Notes under the pieces: model-generated
Told to the model about the DNA's origin: nothing
Seen by the model: only the letters and a program-made list of their open reading frames with translations
Database searches by the model: none
Shown: positions 26,313 to 38,066 of the stretch, piece by piece
Layout: every line of letters starts with the position of its first letter
How positions within the stretch are numbered: the first letter of the stretch is position 1
Translations under genes and position numbers: made by a program
NCBI RefSeq assembly: GCF_017744135.1
Contig: NZ_JAGHQU010000002.1
Location: forward strand, 62,001 to 126,000
Length of the DNA stretch: 64,000 bases
Direction of reading: 5' to 3'
Source: Endozoicomonas sp. G2_2
Lineage (GTDB): Bacteria > Pseudomonadota > Gammaproteobacteria > Nevskiales > Salinisphaeraceae

Positions 26313-27797
26313 CTATCTCCTAGGGGATGGCCGCAGGAAAGACCGGTTCGGCGACGGGCCGCCGGTCGTGAATGGCTGATCCGCCGGGCCGGCGGGCCGC
26401 ACGAACACCTTCAGGCCTTCGGCGGCGGTGACGATCAGTCGGTCGTCGCGCGCGACCGGCGCGGTGCTCTGCGCCAGCCAGGATTCGCCGTGCAGCAAAA
26501 CACGGCCTTCGTGCTCGAAGTCGGCCAGCGCCACGCAGCGCGCGCCGATGAGACCGGCGTGGCCGGTCTGAACCGATTCGCGGCGCGAGCGCAGAAACAG
26601 GTAGAGAATGAGAAAGAGCAGCAGCGCGCTGGCGACCGCGATGCCGCCGATTACGCCAAAGGGGATCTCGAAGCCGGGTACGTCGGTATCCATGAGCATG
26701 ATCGATCCGAACACGAAGGCCGTGACGCCACCGAGTCCGAGGATACCGAAGCTCGGCGCGAACATCTCGGCCACCATCAGGCCCGCGCCGAGCGCGATCA
26801 GCGCAAGACCCGCATAGTTGACCGGCAGTACCTGAAACGCGAACAGCGCGCATACGAGGCTGATCGCGCCGACCACGCCGGGTACGGCCGCGCCGGGATT
26901 CAGGCCTTCCAGAATCAGGCCGTAGATGCCGATCATGAACAGCAGATAGGCCACGGTGGGGTTGGTGATGACCGACAGGAGTTCGGTCTGCCAGCCGGGC
27001 TCGCGTCGATCCACGGTCGCATTCTTTGTGGAAAGCTGCTGGACGCCGGCGGCCGTCTCCACGCGGCGACCGTCGATGGCGCCGAGCAATTCACGCGTGT
27101 TCGCGGCCATCAGGTCGATGACGTTATCGTCGAGTGCGGCCTGCGCGGAAAGGCTCACGCCTTCGCGAACCGCCCGTTCGGCCCAGTCCGCGTTGCGCCC
27201 GCGCTGCTCGGCAAGCCCGCGAATATAAGCCACCGCGTCGTTGACGACCTTGCGTCGCTTGGCGGTGGCATCGTCGGCGCCGGCGCGCGCCACGCCGGAC
27301 GCATTCTCGTCTTCCGGTTCGCCGTTCTCCTCGTCGTTCGTCTTGTCCTCGTCCGACGCTTTGGGCGTTTCCGCATCGCCGAAACCGCCGCCGAGTGATA
27401 CCGGCGTCGCTGCCCCGAGATTGGTGGCGGGCGCCATGGCCGCGATATGACTCGCGTAGAGAATATAGGTGCCGGCACTCGCCGCCCGGGCGCCGCCCGG
27501 CGCCACGTGGCCGATTACCGGGACCGGGGACGCGAGGATCGCCTTGACGATATCGCGCATGGCGCCGTCCAGGCCGCCGGGGGTATCGATGCGCAGAACC
27601 ACTGCCGATGCACCGGCCGCGTCCGCGTCCTCCAGTTCGGTTCGCACGAAACGGCTGGTGGCAGGGCCGATGGCGCCTTCGATCGCGATTTCGCGTACTG
27701 CGGTGTTCGCGTCCTGGGCCACAACGCGGCTCGCGCTGCCGATGAAAACGGCGGCGAATGCGAGCAGAACCAGCAGACAGCGCGATGTACAGGCCAT
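26313..27797 (-). CDS. NfeD-type membrane serine protease (NfeD1b)
   Basis: 494-residue membrane-bound ClpP-class protease. A signal or anchor sequence (1-28) precedes a ClpP-like domain with nucleophile S107 in AASAGT and DTPGG at 71-75. The base K183 is in [12 protein letters not shown]. Four to five transmembrane helices (about 290-420) and a C-terminal OB-fold NfeD domain follow. Between S107 and K183 lies an unusual acidic stretch (about residues 146-167, nearly all Asp/Glu/Asn/Lys) that looks like a disordered insertion. It is cotranscribed with the slipin gene. Confidence 0.92.
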   Translation of the reverse strand: MACTSRCLLVLLAFAAVFIGSASRVVAQDANTAVREIAIEGAIGPATSRFVRTELEDADAAGASAVVLRIDTPGGLDGAMRDIVKAILASPVPVIGHVAPGGARAASAGTYILYASHIAAMAPATNLGAATPVSLGGGFGDAETPKASDEDKTNDEENGEPEDENASGVARAGADDATAKRRKVVNDAVAYIRGLAEQRGRNADWAERAVREGVSLSAQAALDDNVIDLMAANTRELLGAIDGRRVETAAGVQQLSTKNATVDRREPGWQTELLSVITNPTVAYLLFMIGIYGLILEGLNPGAAVPGVVGAISLVCALFAFQVLPVNYAGLALIALGAGLMVAEMFAPSFGILGLGGVTAFVFGSIMLMDTDVPGFEIPFGVIGGIAVASALLLFLILYLFLRSRRESVQTGHAGLIGARCVALADFEHEGRVLLHGESWLAQSTAPVARDDRLIVTAAEGLKVFVRPAGPADQPFTTGGPSPNRSFLRPSPRR

Positions 27798-27862
27798 GAC
27801 CGAATTACGCTGCCATGCCGCGCCGCGATGCGAAAGCCCGCGTCGTTTCGCGGTGTCCGGGG

Positions 27863-28627
27863 TCAGTCGAGACGCTCATAGAGCGCGACCAGTTGCTGGG
27901 TGACCTTGTGCTGGGGCGCATAGTGGATGAGCGGGACAGACGCATCGTGGGATTCGCGCACTTTCACCGAAGACGTGATACGGGTCTCGATCAGGGGGTG
28001 GCCTTCGGCACCCAGTTCCTCGAGCATGCGCGCGGGCAGCTTGGCGCGGGCCTGAAACTGGTTGACCACGATGCCGTCGATGACGAGATCCGGATTGTGG
28101 TCGTCCTGGATCTCATGGATGTTGTCGAACAGCGAATACAGGGCCTGGCGCGCGAAATCGTCGCAGTCGAACGGAATCAGGCAGCGATCGGCCGCGATCA
28201 GCGCGGACTGGGAATAGAAATTCAGTGCCGGCGGCGTATCGATGAACACGCAGTCGAAGCCGTCGAGGCGCTCGAGCGACTGCTTGAGCTTGTAGATCTT
28301 GTGCTTGGCCTCGAGCTTGACGCGCAGTTCCTCGAGATCCGGATGCGCGGCCATCACCGACAGGTTTTCGAACGGCGAGGGCGTGATGAAATCCTCGAGG
28401 CCGCCGCTGCGACGGCTGCGCGACAGGATGGACTCGAAGAAATCCGCGCTGCCGGCGTCGGCCTGACGATCGGCCGAAGACAGCAGGTACTGGCTGGCGT
28501 TGCACTGGGCGTCGAGGTCGATGACGAGCGTGCGCTTGCCGCGGGCCGCTGCGATGGCCGCCAGGTTGCAGAGCAGGGTGGTCTTGCCCACACCGCCTTT
28601 CTGATTGAACACCACGCGACGCGTCAT
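27863..28627 (-). CDS. ParA family ATPase without adjacent parB
   Basis: 254-residue deviant-Walker ATPase. KGGVGKTT, with signature K10 and K15, is followed by LVIDLDAQCNAS and the FIDTPPALN Walker B region. The ATG at 28627 has a strong ribosome site (GAGGAG); an upstream in-frame extension is rejected. There is no ParB or parS-like repeat nearby, so it may be an orphan ParA that positions a protein complex rather than a chromosome. It shares strand and direction with cobB upstream (85-base gap). Confidence 0.88.
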   Translation of the reverse strand: MTRRVVFNQKGGVGKTTLLCNLAAIAAARGKRTLVIDLDAQCNASQYLLSSADRQADAGSADFFESILSRSRRSGGLEDFITPSPFENLSVMAAHPDLEELRVKLEAKHKIYKLKQSLERLDGFDCVFIDTPPALNFYSQSALIAADRCLIPFDCDDFARQALYSLFDNIHEIQDDHNPDLVIDGIVVNQFQARAKLPARMLEELGAEGHPLIETRITSSVKVRESHDASVPLIHYAPQHKVTQQLVALYERLD

Positions 28628-28712
28628 CGGCCAACTCCTCGGGAAAACGGTTGTTGTCGGTTGCGAGGGCGCCGGTCTGCCTGAAAAATCCGGCTTTTCG
28701 CTGTCGTCGAGC

Positions 28713-29477
28713 TTAGCGGGCTGTCGGCGCCTCGTCGAGCGCGCGCACGACCGCCGGCAGCGCGCGGCTGGCCCGTTCGGCAATGCGAATATCGACCGCG
28801 CCGGACACGGCTGTCGGCTGGGGATTGACCTCGATCACGGTCGCGGGGCCGGCTACGGCCTGTTCGACCAGGGCCGCCGCCGGATAGACCTGGTTCGAGG
28901 TGCCTACCACCAGCACGCAGTCGCAGTGCTCGAGTTCGACCTGGGCGCGCTCGAGCGCAGCCACGGGCAGCATCTCCCCGAACCATACGACGCCGGGGCG
29001 CGTGAGCGCCCGGCATTGCGGGCAGCGCGAAAACGGCGCGTTCTCGTCCGGTTCGGCGACTGGCAGCACGGTTTCATGGCCACAGTTCGGGCAGCGATCG
29101 CGCCAGATGTTGCCGTGCAGTTCGGCGATATCACGGCTGCCGGCCGCGGCATGCAGGCCATCGACGTTCTGCGTGGCCACGACCACCGGCAGGTGGCGTT
29201 CGAGTGCGGCGATCGCCTCGTGGCCCGGGTTCACCCCGCCGCGGGCAATGAGGGCACGACGCCAGCGATACCAGCCCAGCACACGTTCGGGCTGTGCCGC
29301 GAAGGCTTCGGGAGTGGCGAGATCCTGGGGCGAGAACCGGGCCCATAGCCCGGTCTGGGCTTCGCGGAAGGTCGGGATGCCGGATTCCGCCGAAATGCCG
29401 GCGCCGGAGAGCACTAGCAGCCGTCGGGCGCCCGCCAGGGCTGTCGCGGCAGCGTCGATCGGATCGTGCTGTGTCAT
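28713..29477 (-). CDS. cobB: NAD-dependent protein deacylase, sirtuin class III (CobB-like)
   Basis: 254-residue sirtuin with GAGISAESGIPTFR, QNVDGLH and the catalytic histidine in ELHGNIW. Zinc cysteines are in two CxxC pairs (CPNC, CPQC). The motif WYRWRRAL places Tyr and Arg three residues apart, as in SIRT5 and E. coli CobB, where they bind the acidic acyl group. Desuccinylation or demalonylation in addition to deacetylation is therefore likely. It removes lysine acyl groups using NAD in the cytosol. Confidence 0.93.
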   Translation of the reverse strand: MTQHDPIDAAATALAGARRLLVLSGAGISAESGIPTFREAQTGLWARFSPQDLATPEAFAAQPERVLGWYRWRRALIARGGVNPGHEAIAALERHLPVVVATQNVDGLHAAAGSRDIAELHGNIWRDRCPNCGHETVLPVAEPDENAPFSRCPQCRALTRPGVVWFGEMLPVAALERAQVELEHCDCVLVVGTSNQVYPAAALVEQAVAGPATVIEVNPQPTAVSGAVDIRIAERASRALPAVVRALDEAPTAR

Positions 29478-29567
29478 CGAAAACGCGCCGGCCCCATACC
29501 GGCCATTAAGGAATGCCGCCGCCCAGCTTACGGGCCGGCTGCGGTGACGTCACACGCGAGCCGGCGG

Positions 29568-31151
29568 CTAGCGCCGCGAGCGCGGCGCCTTCACCGGGCG
29601 CCGGCGCGGCATCCACTGCACGTGATAGAGATCGTGGCGCCGATCCAACATGTTCTGTACCGACCCGGTCGTGCGCGCGTCCTGCAGCACGTCGAGACGC
29701 ACATCGGCGATCGCCACCATCTCCACGTTGGGGGTGGTGTCGGCGGCGATGCCGTCGCGGGCGAAGGCGAAATCGCAGGGGGTGATGATCGCGCTCTGGC
29801 CGTAGTGCAGATCCATGGCGTGGATACGCGGCAGGTTGCCGACGTTGCCGGCGGTGGCGACATAGATCTGGTTTTCCACCGCACGGGCATGGGCCGAGTA
29901 GCGCACGCGCAGATGGCCGTTGCGGTCTTCAGTGGAGAACGGCACGAACAGCATGTTCACGCCCTGATCCGCGAGATGCCGGCAGAGTTCGGGGAATTCG
30001 CTGTCGTAGCAGACCAGCACGCCGATCGGCCCGCAGTCGGTCTCGATCGCGTTGAGCGAGTCGCCGCCGACGATGTTCCAGTAGTGGCGTTCGCCGGGGG
30101 TCGGGTGAATCTTGGGCTGCTGGTATTCGGAACCGTCGCGCAGGTAGATATAAGCGATGTTCTGCAGGTCTTCACCGACGCGCGTCGGGTGCGAACCGGC
30201 GATGATGTTGATATTGAACTTCACCGCCAGCGAAGCCATGAGCTCGCGGAATTCATCGACGAAATCGGCGAGCCGCTGGATGGCCGCGCGATGTCGCAGT
30301 TCCTCGTTCTTGATCGACAGCAGCTGGACCGTGAACAGCTCGGGGAAAACCACGAAGTCCGCCTTGGCGTCCGCGGTCTCCTGTACGAAGTAGGTCACGA
30401 TCTGCGCGAACTCGTCGAAGGAGTCGATCGCGCGCTGGCCGTACTGAACGGTGGCGATACGCACGGTGGCCGGGCGCTGCAGGTGCACATGCGAGTCGCC
30501 GACCACGTCCTCACGATACTTGTATTCCGGGTTGCGCCAGAGCAGGTGGGCGCCGTAGCCCATGGAGGCCTCGTCCGGCGGCAGGTAGTTCGGCATCACC
30601 CCGAGCAGCTCATAGCCCTGGTTGAGCTGAAAGCTCAGGACCGAATCGCGGATCTCCTTGTTTGCCACCGCCTCGACATAGGCCTCGGCGCTGCCGTATT
30701 TCTTGTAACGGCGTTTGAGGCCCGGCAGCCGCCCGGAAAAGACGATGCCCTTGAGACCGAGCTTCATGCACAGTGCTTCGCGCTCGCGGTAGAGCCGCTG
30801 GCCGATGCGCAGGCCGCGGGCTTCCGGGTCCACGCAGATCTCGTAGCCGTAGAGATAGTCGCCGTCGGTATCGTGCGTGGAGCCGTAACCGTTGCCGGTG
30901 ATACGCGCCCAGGTATGCGGACGCATGACCTGATCCTCCGGCAGGCACAGCGTCGCGCAGTAGCCGACCACGGTGTCTTCGTAGACCGCGACCAGCTGGC
31001 CTTCCGGGAAGTTGTTGATCTGGCCACGCAGCTCGTCGAACGTGTAATCGTCGAGGTTGGGGTAGGTGCGCTGCACCACCCGATTGATTGCCGGAATATC
31101 CGACAGCTTGGCGGTACGAACGATCAGGCGCGAACGGCTTTGATTGGGCAT
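29568..31151 (-). CDS. GNAT acetyltransferase-nitrilase superfamily fusion protein
   Basis: 527-residue two-domain protein. The N-terminal half (about 8-190) is a GNAT acetyltransferase (ICVDPEARGLRIGQRLY acetyl-CoA loop). The C-terminal half (about 225-510) is a carbon-nitrogen hydrolase with all three catalytic residues: Glu in VVFPELFTVQLL, Lys in PKIHPTPGE and Cys in VLVCYDSEFPEL. This fused arrangement is a known family found in many proteobacteria; the substrate is not known to me. There is no signal peptide. It is probably monocistronic: 90 bases separate it from cobB and 171 from typA. Confidence 0.9.
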   Translation of the reverse strand: MPNQSRSRLIVRTAKLSDIPAINRVVQRTYPNLDDYTFDELRGQINNFPEGQLVAVYEDTVVGYCATLCLPEDQVMRPHTWARITGNGYGSTHDTDGDYLYGYEICVDPEARGLRIGQRLYREREALCMKLGLKGIVFSGRLPGLKRRYKKYGSAEAYVEAVANKEIRDSVLSFQLNQGYELLGVMPNYLPPDEASMGYGAHLLWRNPEYKYREDVVGDSHVHLQRPATVRIATVQYGQRAIDSFDEFAQIVTYFVQETADAKADFVVFPELFTVQLLSIKNEELRHRAAIQRLADFVDEFRELMASLAVKFNINIIAGSHPTRVGEDLQNIAYIYLRDGSEYQQPKIHPTPGERHYWNIVGGDSLNAIETDCGPIGVLVCYDSEFPELCRHLADQGVNMLFVPFSTEDRNGHLRVRYSAHARAVENQIYVATAGNVGNLPRIHAMDLHYGQSAIITPCDFAFARDGIAADTTPNVEMVAIADVRLDVLQDARTTGSVQNMLDRRHDLYHVQWMPRRRPVKAPRSRR

Positions 31152-31322
31152 GGGCAGCTATCCTTGAACAGATGGCGCGATACGACGATCCGCGGTCGGG
31201 CTGTCGCCGCGGATCGCTCGAGCACAATGAACAACCGCTGCGCACGATAACGCAGGATCGGCATGGCGTGGCCAGCGCCGCCGCCGGTTTCATCGCGGCA
31301 GCGGGCTCAGGCCGGCCGCCGA

Positions 31323-33155
<1,833 letters not shown>

Positions 33156-33290
33156 GAAGGGTGCGCTCGGGGCGTAGAGAAAAACGCGCGCATTATCCTG
33201 TATTAGAGGGCTCCCGGCCAGCCGTGACGCGAAATCGACGGCCTGTGTTGGTCAAGTGAGCGCAGGGGCCGCTGTACCCTGCATGCGATA

Positions 33291-34547
33291 ATGCGTGGCA
33301 TGAGTGTTTCCAACCATGCCGAAGCGCCCGGAACCGCGGCGCAGGGCCTGACGCGCGGCAGTTCGTCCTACCGGCGCGCGAACATCGCGCTGTTCGCCGC
33401 CGGCTTCGCGACTTTTTCGTCGCTTTACAGCGTCCAGCCGCTCATGCCGCTGTTTTCGAAAAATTTCGAGATCACGCCGGCAGTAAGCAGTCTGTCGCTG
33501 TCGGTGAGTACCGGCGTGCTCGCCTTCACGCTTTTTCTCGCCGGGCTGATGTCGGAGGCCATCGACCGCAAGCGGCTGATGAGCGCGTCGATGGTCGCGT
33601 CGGCAGCGCTTTCTGTCGTGGCCGCATTCGCGCCCGGCTGGGGCACGCTGTTGCTTGCACGCGCACTGGAGGGCTTCGCGCTCGGCGGCGTGCCGGCGCT
33701 GGCGATCGCCTATCTGTCGGAAGAAGTGTCGCCCGGTGATCTCGGCTCCGCCATGGGGCTATACATTGCCGGCAGCGCCTTCGGCGGGATGAGCGGGCGC
33801 GTCATGGCCGGTGTGATCGCGGATATCGGCGGCTGGCGCGCGGCGATCGGCGGGATCGGGGCGCTGGGCTTCGTGGCGGCGATCGTGTTCGTGGTCATGT
33901 TGCCGCCGTCGCGTAACTTCACCGCGAAGAAGGGGCTCAAGCTGGCCGATCATTTCGCGCCGATTGCCCGTCATTTGCGCCATGGCGCGTTGCCCTGGCT
34001 GTTTCTGTGCGGCTTTCTGCTGATGGGGTCGTTCGTCTCGGTCTACAACTACATTGGCTATCGGCTGGCCGAGCCGCCGTTTTCCCTTAGCCAGACGGCG
34101 GTGGGCGCAATCTTCGTGGTTTACCTGCTCGGCATCGTCGCCTCCGCCGTGTTCGGACGGCTGGCCGACCGCTACGGGCGGGCGCCGGTGATGGTCGGCG
34201 CGATCGGGCTCATGAGCCTGGGACTGGTCTGCATGCTGCCGGAAACACTGTGGACGATCGTGCTCGGCATCGCACTGCTTACCGTCGGCTTCTTTGCCGG
34301 CCATTCCGTTGCCAGCGGCTGGGTGGGGCCGCTCGCCGAAGGCGGCAAGGGCCAGGCGGCAGGTCTGTACCTGCTGGCCTACTACCTGGGTTCGAGCGTG
34401 GTGGGTTCGCTCGGTGGCGTGTTCTGGTCTGCATACGGCTGGTGGGGCGTGGCCGGGATGGTGGCCACGCTGCTGCTCACGGGCGTGGCTGCCACCGCAC
34501 GACTGATGCGCTGGCAAGGGCGTGCGAATCGCGCCCATTTCAAGTGA
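33291..34547 (+). CDS. MFS transporter (YnfM-like, 12 membrane helices)
   Basis: Up to 418 residues with twelve hydrophobic segments. The N-terminal motif around LARALEGFALGGVPALAIAYLSEEVSPGDLGSAMG is typical of the YnfM/arabinose-efflux-like subgroup of the major facilitator superfamily. A second-half GRLADRYGR loop motif is present. It is probably a drug, sugar or small-molecule exporter; the substrate is unknown. ATGs at 33291 and 33300 are both possible and neither has a clear ribosome site. It is convergent with mntH (9 bases between stops). Confidence 0.85.
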   Translation: MRGMSVSNHAEAPGTAAQGLTRGSSSYRRANIALFAAGFATFSSLYSVQPLMPLFSKNFEITPAVSSLSLSVSTGVLAFTLFLAGLMSEAIDRKRLMSASMVASAALSVVAAFAPGWGTLLLARALEGFALGGVPALAIAYLSEEVSPGDLGSAMGLYIAGSAFGGMSGRVMAGVIADIGGWRAAIGGIGALGFVAAIVFVVMLPPSRNFTAKKGLKLADHFAPIARHLRHGALPWLFLCGFLLMGSFVSVYNYIGYRLAEPPFSLSQTAVGAIFVVYLLGIVASAVFGRLADRYGRAPVMVGAIGLMSLGLVCMLPETLWTIVLGIALLTVGFFAGHSVASGWVGPLAEGGKGQAAGLYLLAYYLGSSVVGSLGGVFWSAYGWWGVAGMVATLLLTGVAATARLMRWQGRANRAHFK

Positions 34548-34556
34548 GTTATAGCT

Positions 34557-35861
34557 TTATAAATACTCGATAAACGTCTGGTAAAGAAGAAATATATTCA
34601 GCGCTATCACGATTGATGCAATCAGCCAGGCGAGCATCGTGGTCAAGCGGTGATTGACCAGAGAACCCATGATGTCGCGGTTCGAGCAGAACAGCAGCAG
34701 CGGGATCAGCGCGAACGGAATGCCGAACGACAGCACCACCTGACTCATCACGAGTGCGGTGGTGGCATCCACCCCCATCGCGAGGATCGCCAGCGCCGGT
34801 GTCATGGTGATCATGCGCCGCGCGAACAACGGGATGCGGCGTTTGATGAAGCCCTGCATCACCACCTGGCCGCTCATCGTGCCCACCGACGAACTCGAGA
34901 AGCCGCTGGCCAGCAGACCGACACCGAACAGCGTGGCCGCGACGGGGCCGGCGTATTCGCCGAGATGGGCGTAGGCCGCTTCGAGCGTGGCGACGTCGAC
35001 GTCGGCGCCGAAGAACAGCCCTGCGGCCATGACCAGCATCGCGGCGTTGATCAGGCCGGCCACGCCCATGGCGATGAGAATGTCGAAGAATTCGAAGCGA
35101 AAGATCCGCCGGCGTTCGTCGTCGCTGCGCCCCACGACGCGCCGCTGCGTGAGCGCGGAGTGCAGATAGATCACGTGCGGCATGACCGTCGCGCCCAGGA
35201 TCCCCGCCGCCAGCATAACGCTGTGGCTGCCCTCGAAACCGGGCACCAGCCCGAGGGCGAGGTCGCCCATGTCGGGTTGGGCGACGTACACCTCGTAGGC
35301 GAACGAGACGATCACCACGCCCACCAGCGCGGTGATACCGGCCTCCAGCGGCCGGAAGCCGCGCCGCTGCAGTTCCAGCAGGCCGAAGGAGAACACGCCG
35401 GTAATGACGGCGGCCGGGAACAGCGGAATGCCGAACAGCAGATAGAGGCCGAGCGCGCCGCCGATGAATTCGGCCAGATCGGTCGCGATGGCGATGATCT
35501 CGGCCTGGATCCAGAGGCCGATCGTGACCGGGCGCGCAAACCGCTCGCGACAGACCTCGGGCACGTTCTTGCCGGTGGCGATGCCCAGCTTTGCCGACAT
35601 CGACTGGATGAGGATCGCCATGAGGTTGGACACGATCACGACCCAAAGCAGCAGATAGCCGAAGTTCGAGCCTGCCTGGATATTGGTCGCGAAATTGCCG
35701 GGATCGATATAGGCCACGGCCGCGATGAACGCGGGCCCCAGAAACGGCCACAGCCCGCGCAGCCCGCGCTGTCGGCCGTCGAGGGCGGCCTGGGCCGCGG
35801 TGATGGTGGCGCTTTCGCCCGGCAGGCGGTCGCCGCTGTCGTCGCGGGGTTCAGCGCGCAT
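34557..35861 (-). CDS. mntH: Nramp-family divalent metal transporter MntH
   Basis: 434-residue Nramp protein. TM1 carries the metal-binding DPGNFATNIQAGS motif and TM6 the MPHVIYLHSAL motif, both diagnostic. The consensus transport signature is around SAKLGIATGKNVPEVCRERF, and about 11 membrane helices follow. It imports Mn2+ or Fe2+ with protons across the inner membrane. The ATG at 35861 is preferred; a longer in-frame reading to 36032 adds a low-complexity tail and overlaps the region before the phosphatase gene. No obvious MntR or Fur box was seen. Confidence 0.93.
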   Translation of the reverse strand: MRAEPRDDSGDRLPGESATITAAQAALDGRQRGLRGLWPFLGPAFIAAVAYIDPGNFATNIQAGSNFGYLLLWVVIVSNLMAILIQSMSAKLGIATGKNVPEVCRERFARPVTIGLWIQAEIIAIATDLAEFIGGALGLYLLFGIPLFPAAVITGVFSFGLLELQRRGFRPLEAGITALVGVVIVSFAYEVYVAQPDMGDLALGLVPGFEGSHSVMLAAGILGATVMPHVIYLHSALTQRRVVGRSDDERRRIFRFEFFDILIAMGVAGLINAAMLVMAAGLFFGADVDVATLEAAYAHLGEYAGPVAATLFGVGLLASGFSSSSVGTMSGQVVMQGFIKRRIPLFARRMITMTPALAILAMGVDATTALVMSQVVLSFGIPFALIPLLLFCSNRDIMGSLVNHRLTTMLAWLIASIVIALNIFLLYQTFIEYL

Positions 35862-36039
35862 CGTAACGACGGTGCGTGACGATCGCGGGCAGGATAGCCG
35901 GGATGAGAACGCCGCAAGTGTGACGTTCGGCTGTAAAACTTGGCATCGGCTGAAACTAGCGCCGACGCCTTGGTGCGTCAAGCATCTATCGCCGGCACGC
36001 CACACTGGCGCTGGCGGCTTCGAGCCGTACAATCACTGC

Positions 36040-37983
36040 ATGCAGCATCCGAACCTCGACGCCGACCCGACCGCCCGCGACATCATCGCCGGCCCCATTC
36101 TCCGCCAGGCCCATAGCGGGCGCATCGTGCTCTGGCTCGCGGTGAGGCGCCCGGTTTCGCTGCAGCTGGCGCTGTATCGAGACGACGACGGCCGCCGCCA
36201 GGTCGCGGACGACACGGTCGATCTGGCGCCGTTCCGGCGCGACGTGCAAATCGGCGAACGCGCCTGGCTGATATTTATTGATGTCGATCTCGAGGCGGCG
36301 GGCGTGGCACCTCTGGCCGAGCGCCGGGCGGTGGGCTACGACCTGCGGCTGGGGGCAGGCGGCCTATCGCTGGCCGAGCTCGAGCCCGGGCTTTGCTATC
36401 CCGGCGAGTCGCGCCCGCGGTTCGTCATCAAAACCGAACTCGACAGCCTGCTGCATGGTTCCTGTCGTCGACCGCATCATCGCTCGGGCGACGGCATGGC
36501 ACGCGCGGACCGTTGGCTCGGCGAGCGTCGCGACAACAGCGAATCCTGGCCGGTGGCGCTATTGCTGACCGGCGACCAGATCTATGCCGACGACGTCGCC
36601 GGCCCGCTGCTGCGCGCGATTCATGCGCTGATCGCCAATCTCGGTCTCTGGCCCGAAACGCTGGAGGGCGCAGTGCTCGACGACAGCGAAGCGCTCTATG
36701 CCTGTACTGCCTGCTATTACCGGCGCGACGAGTTGCTGCCGCAGGAAAAGAGCAGCCGGGACCTGCGCGATCGTTTCTTCGGCGGCACGCGCAAGCCGGT
36801 GTTCACCTCGGCGTCCTCGGGCAACCATCTGATCACGCTGGCCGAGGTGCTGGCGATGTATCTGCTGTGCTGGTCGGACGCGCCGTGGCGTGGCCTGGAA
36901 TACACCCGGCCGCCGCTCGACGAGGAAGAAAGCGCGACCTACGACGACGAGGCCGCAGTGATCGACGACTTCGTCACCGAATTGCCGGGCGTGCGACGGC
37001 TTATGGCGAATAGCGTCACCGCGATGATCTTCGACGATCACGACATCACCGACGACTGGAACCTCACCGGCGCGTGGATGGATACCGCCTACGGCCATCC
37101 GTTCTCGCGTCGAATCATCGGCAATGCCCTGGTCGCCTATCTGCTGTGCCAGGGCTGGGGCAATCGGCCGGAAATCTTCGAAGAGACGGTCTGGCCGTGC
37201 GTCGAGCGCTATACCGCAAACCGGGATGCCGTATCCCATGATGCGCTCATCGACTGCCTGCTCGCGTTTCGCGGCTGGGACTTCATCCTCGACACAGAGC
37301 CGGGCGTGGTCGTTCTCGATACACGCACGCGACGGTGGCGGCGCTCGCGGCGGCCGTCGAAGCCGTCCGGCCTGATGGACTGGGAAGCGCTCAGCGAAAT
37401 GCAGACCCACCTCATGGACCGGCGCAGCGTCGTGATGGTCTCGGCGGCGCCGATATTCGGCGTCAAGCTCATCGAGAACATCCAGCGTGTGTTCACCTGG
37501 TTCGGCAAGCCGTTGATGGTCGACGCCGAGAACTGGATGGCGCATCGTGGCGCGGCCCATACGCTGCTCAACATCTTCCGCCACGGCAACACGCCGAAAA
37601 ACTTCACGATTCTGTCCGGCGACGTGCACTACTCGTTCGCCTACGACGTGACACTGCGCTTCTCGGCGGCGCGCCAGAAGATCTGGCAGATCACCAGCAG
37701 CGGGGTGAAAAACGAATTCCCGCGCAAGCTGCTCGACTGGTTCGACCGCCTCAACCGCTGGCTCTACGCGCCGTACTCGCCGCTCAACTGGTTCACCAAG
37801 CGTCGGCGCATGCGCGTGAACCCGCGTCGGCCCACGCCGGCAGACCACGGCGAACGCCTGGTCAACGGCGCGGGCATGGGTTACGTAGGGTTCAACCCGG
37901 CCGGCCAGCCGATCGAGATTCGCGAACTCGGCGTGGACGATTCCGATGTGGTATTCGAAGTCAGCGACGAGGAAGAGGTCTGA
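36040..37983 (+). CDS. PhoD-like metallophosphatase, cytosolic form
   Basis: 647-residue protein with calcineurin-like metal motifs of the PhoD family: LLTGDQIYADD, FDDHDITDDWN and a late LSGDVHYSF. Unlike classical PhoD alkaline phosphatases it has no Tat or Sec signal peptide. It begins MQHPNLDADPTARDIIAGPIL, so an intracellular phosphodiesterase role is likely. It reads divergently from mntH. A degenerate CTGTAAA-like sequence near 35931 is too weak to call a Pho box. The EF-hand protein gene follows on the same strand after 83 bases. Confidence 0.82.
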   Translation: MQHPNLDADPTARDIIAGPILRQAHSGRIVLWLAVRRPVSLQLALYRDDDGRRQVADDTVDLAPFRRDVQIGERAWLIFIDVDLEAAGVAPLAERRAVGYDLRLGAGGLSLAELEPGLCYPGESRPRFVIKTELDSLLHGSCRRPHHRSGDGMARADRWLGERRDNSESWPVALLLTGDQIYADDVAGPLLRAIHALIANLGLWPETLEGAVLDDSEALYACTACYYRRDELLPQEKSSRDLRDRFFGGTRKPVFTSASSGNHLITLAEVLAMYLLCWSDAPWRGLEYTRPPLDEEESATYDDEAAVIDDFVTELPGVRRLMANSVTAMIFDDHDITDDWNLTGAWMDTAYGHPFSRRIIGNALVAYLLCQGWGNRPEIFEETVWPCVERYTANRDAVSHDALIDCLLAFRGWDFILDTEPGVVVLDTRTRRWRRSRRPSKPSGLMDWEALSEMQTHLMDRRSVVMVSAAPIFGVKLIENIQRVFTWFGKPLMVDAENWMAHRGAAHTLLNIFRHGNTPKNFTILSGDVHYSFAYDVTLRFSAARQKIWQITSSGVKNEFPRKLLDWFDRLNRWLYAPYSPLNWFTKRRRMRVNPRRPTPADHGERLVNGAGMGYVGFNPAGQPIEIRELGVDDSDVVFEVSDEEEV

Positions 37984-38066
37984 GGCTGAACCTAACGGCG
38001 CGCGTGTTGCCAGAGCAGGGGCGCCGCATCGCGACGCGGCTTTCATCCCCGCCTGGAGACGAACCG

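Noticed and set aside
35921-35956. Possible Pho box upstream of the PhoD-like gene
   Set aside because: CTGTAAA and TTGGCAT half-sites are poorly matched and not 11 bases apart.
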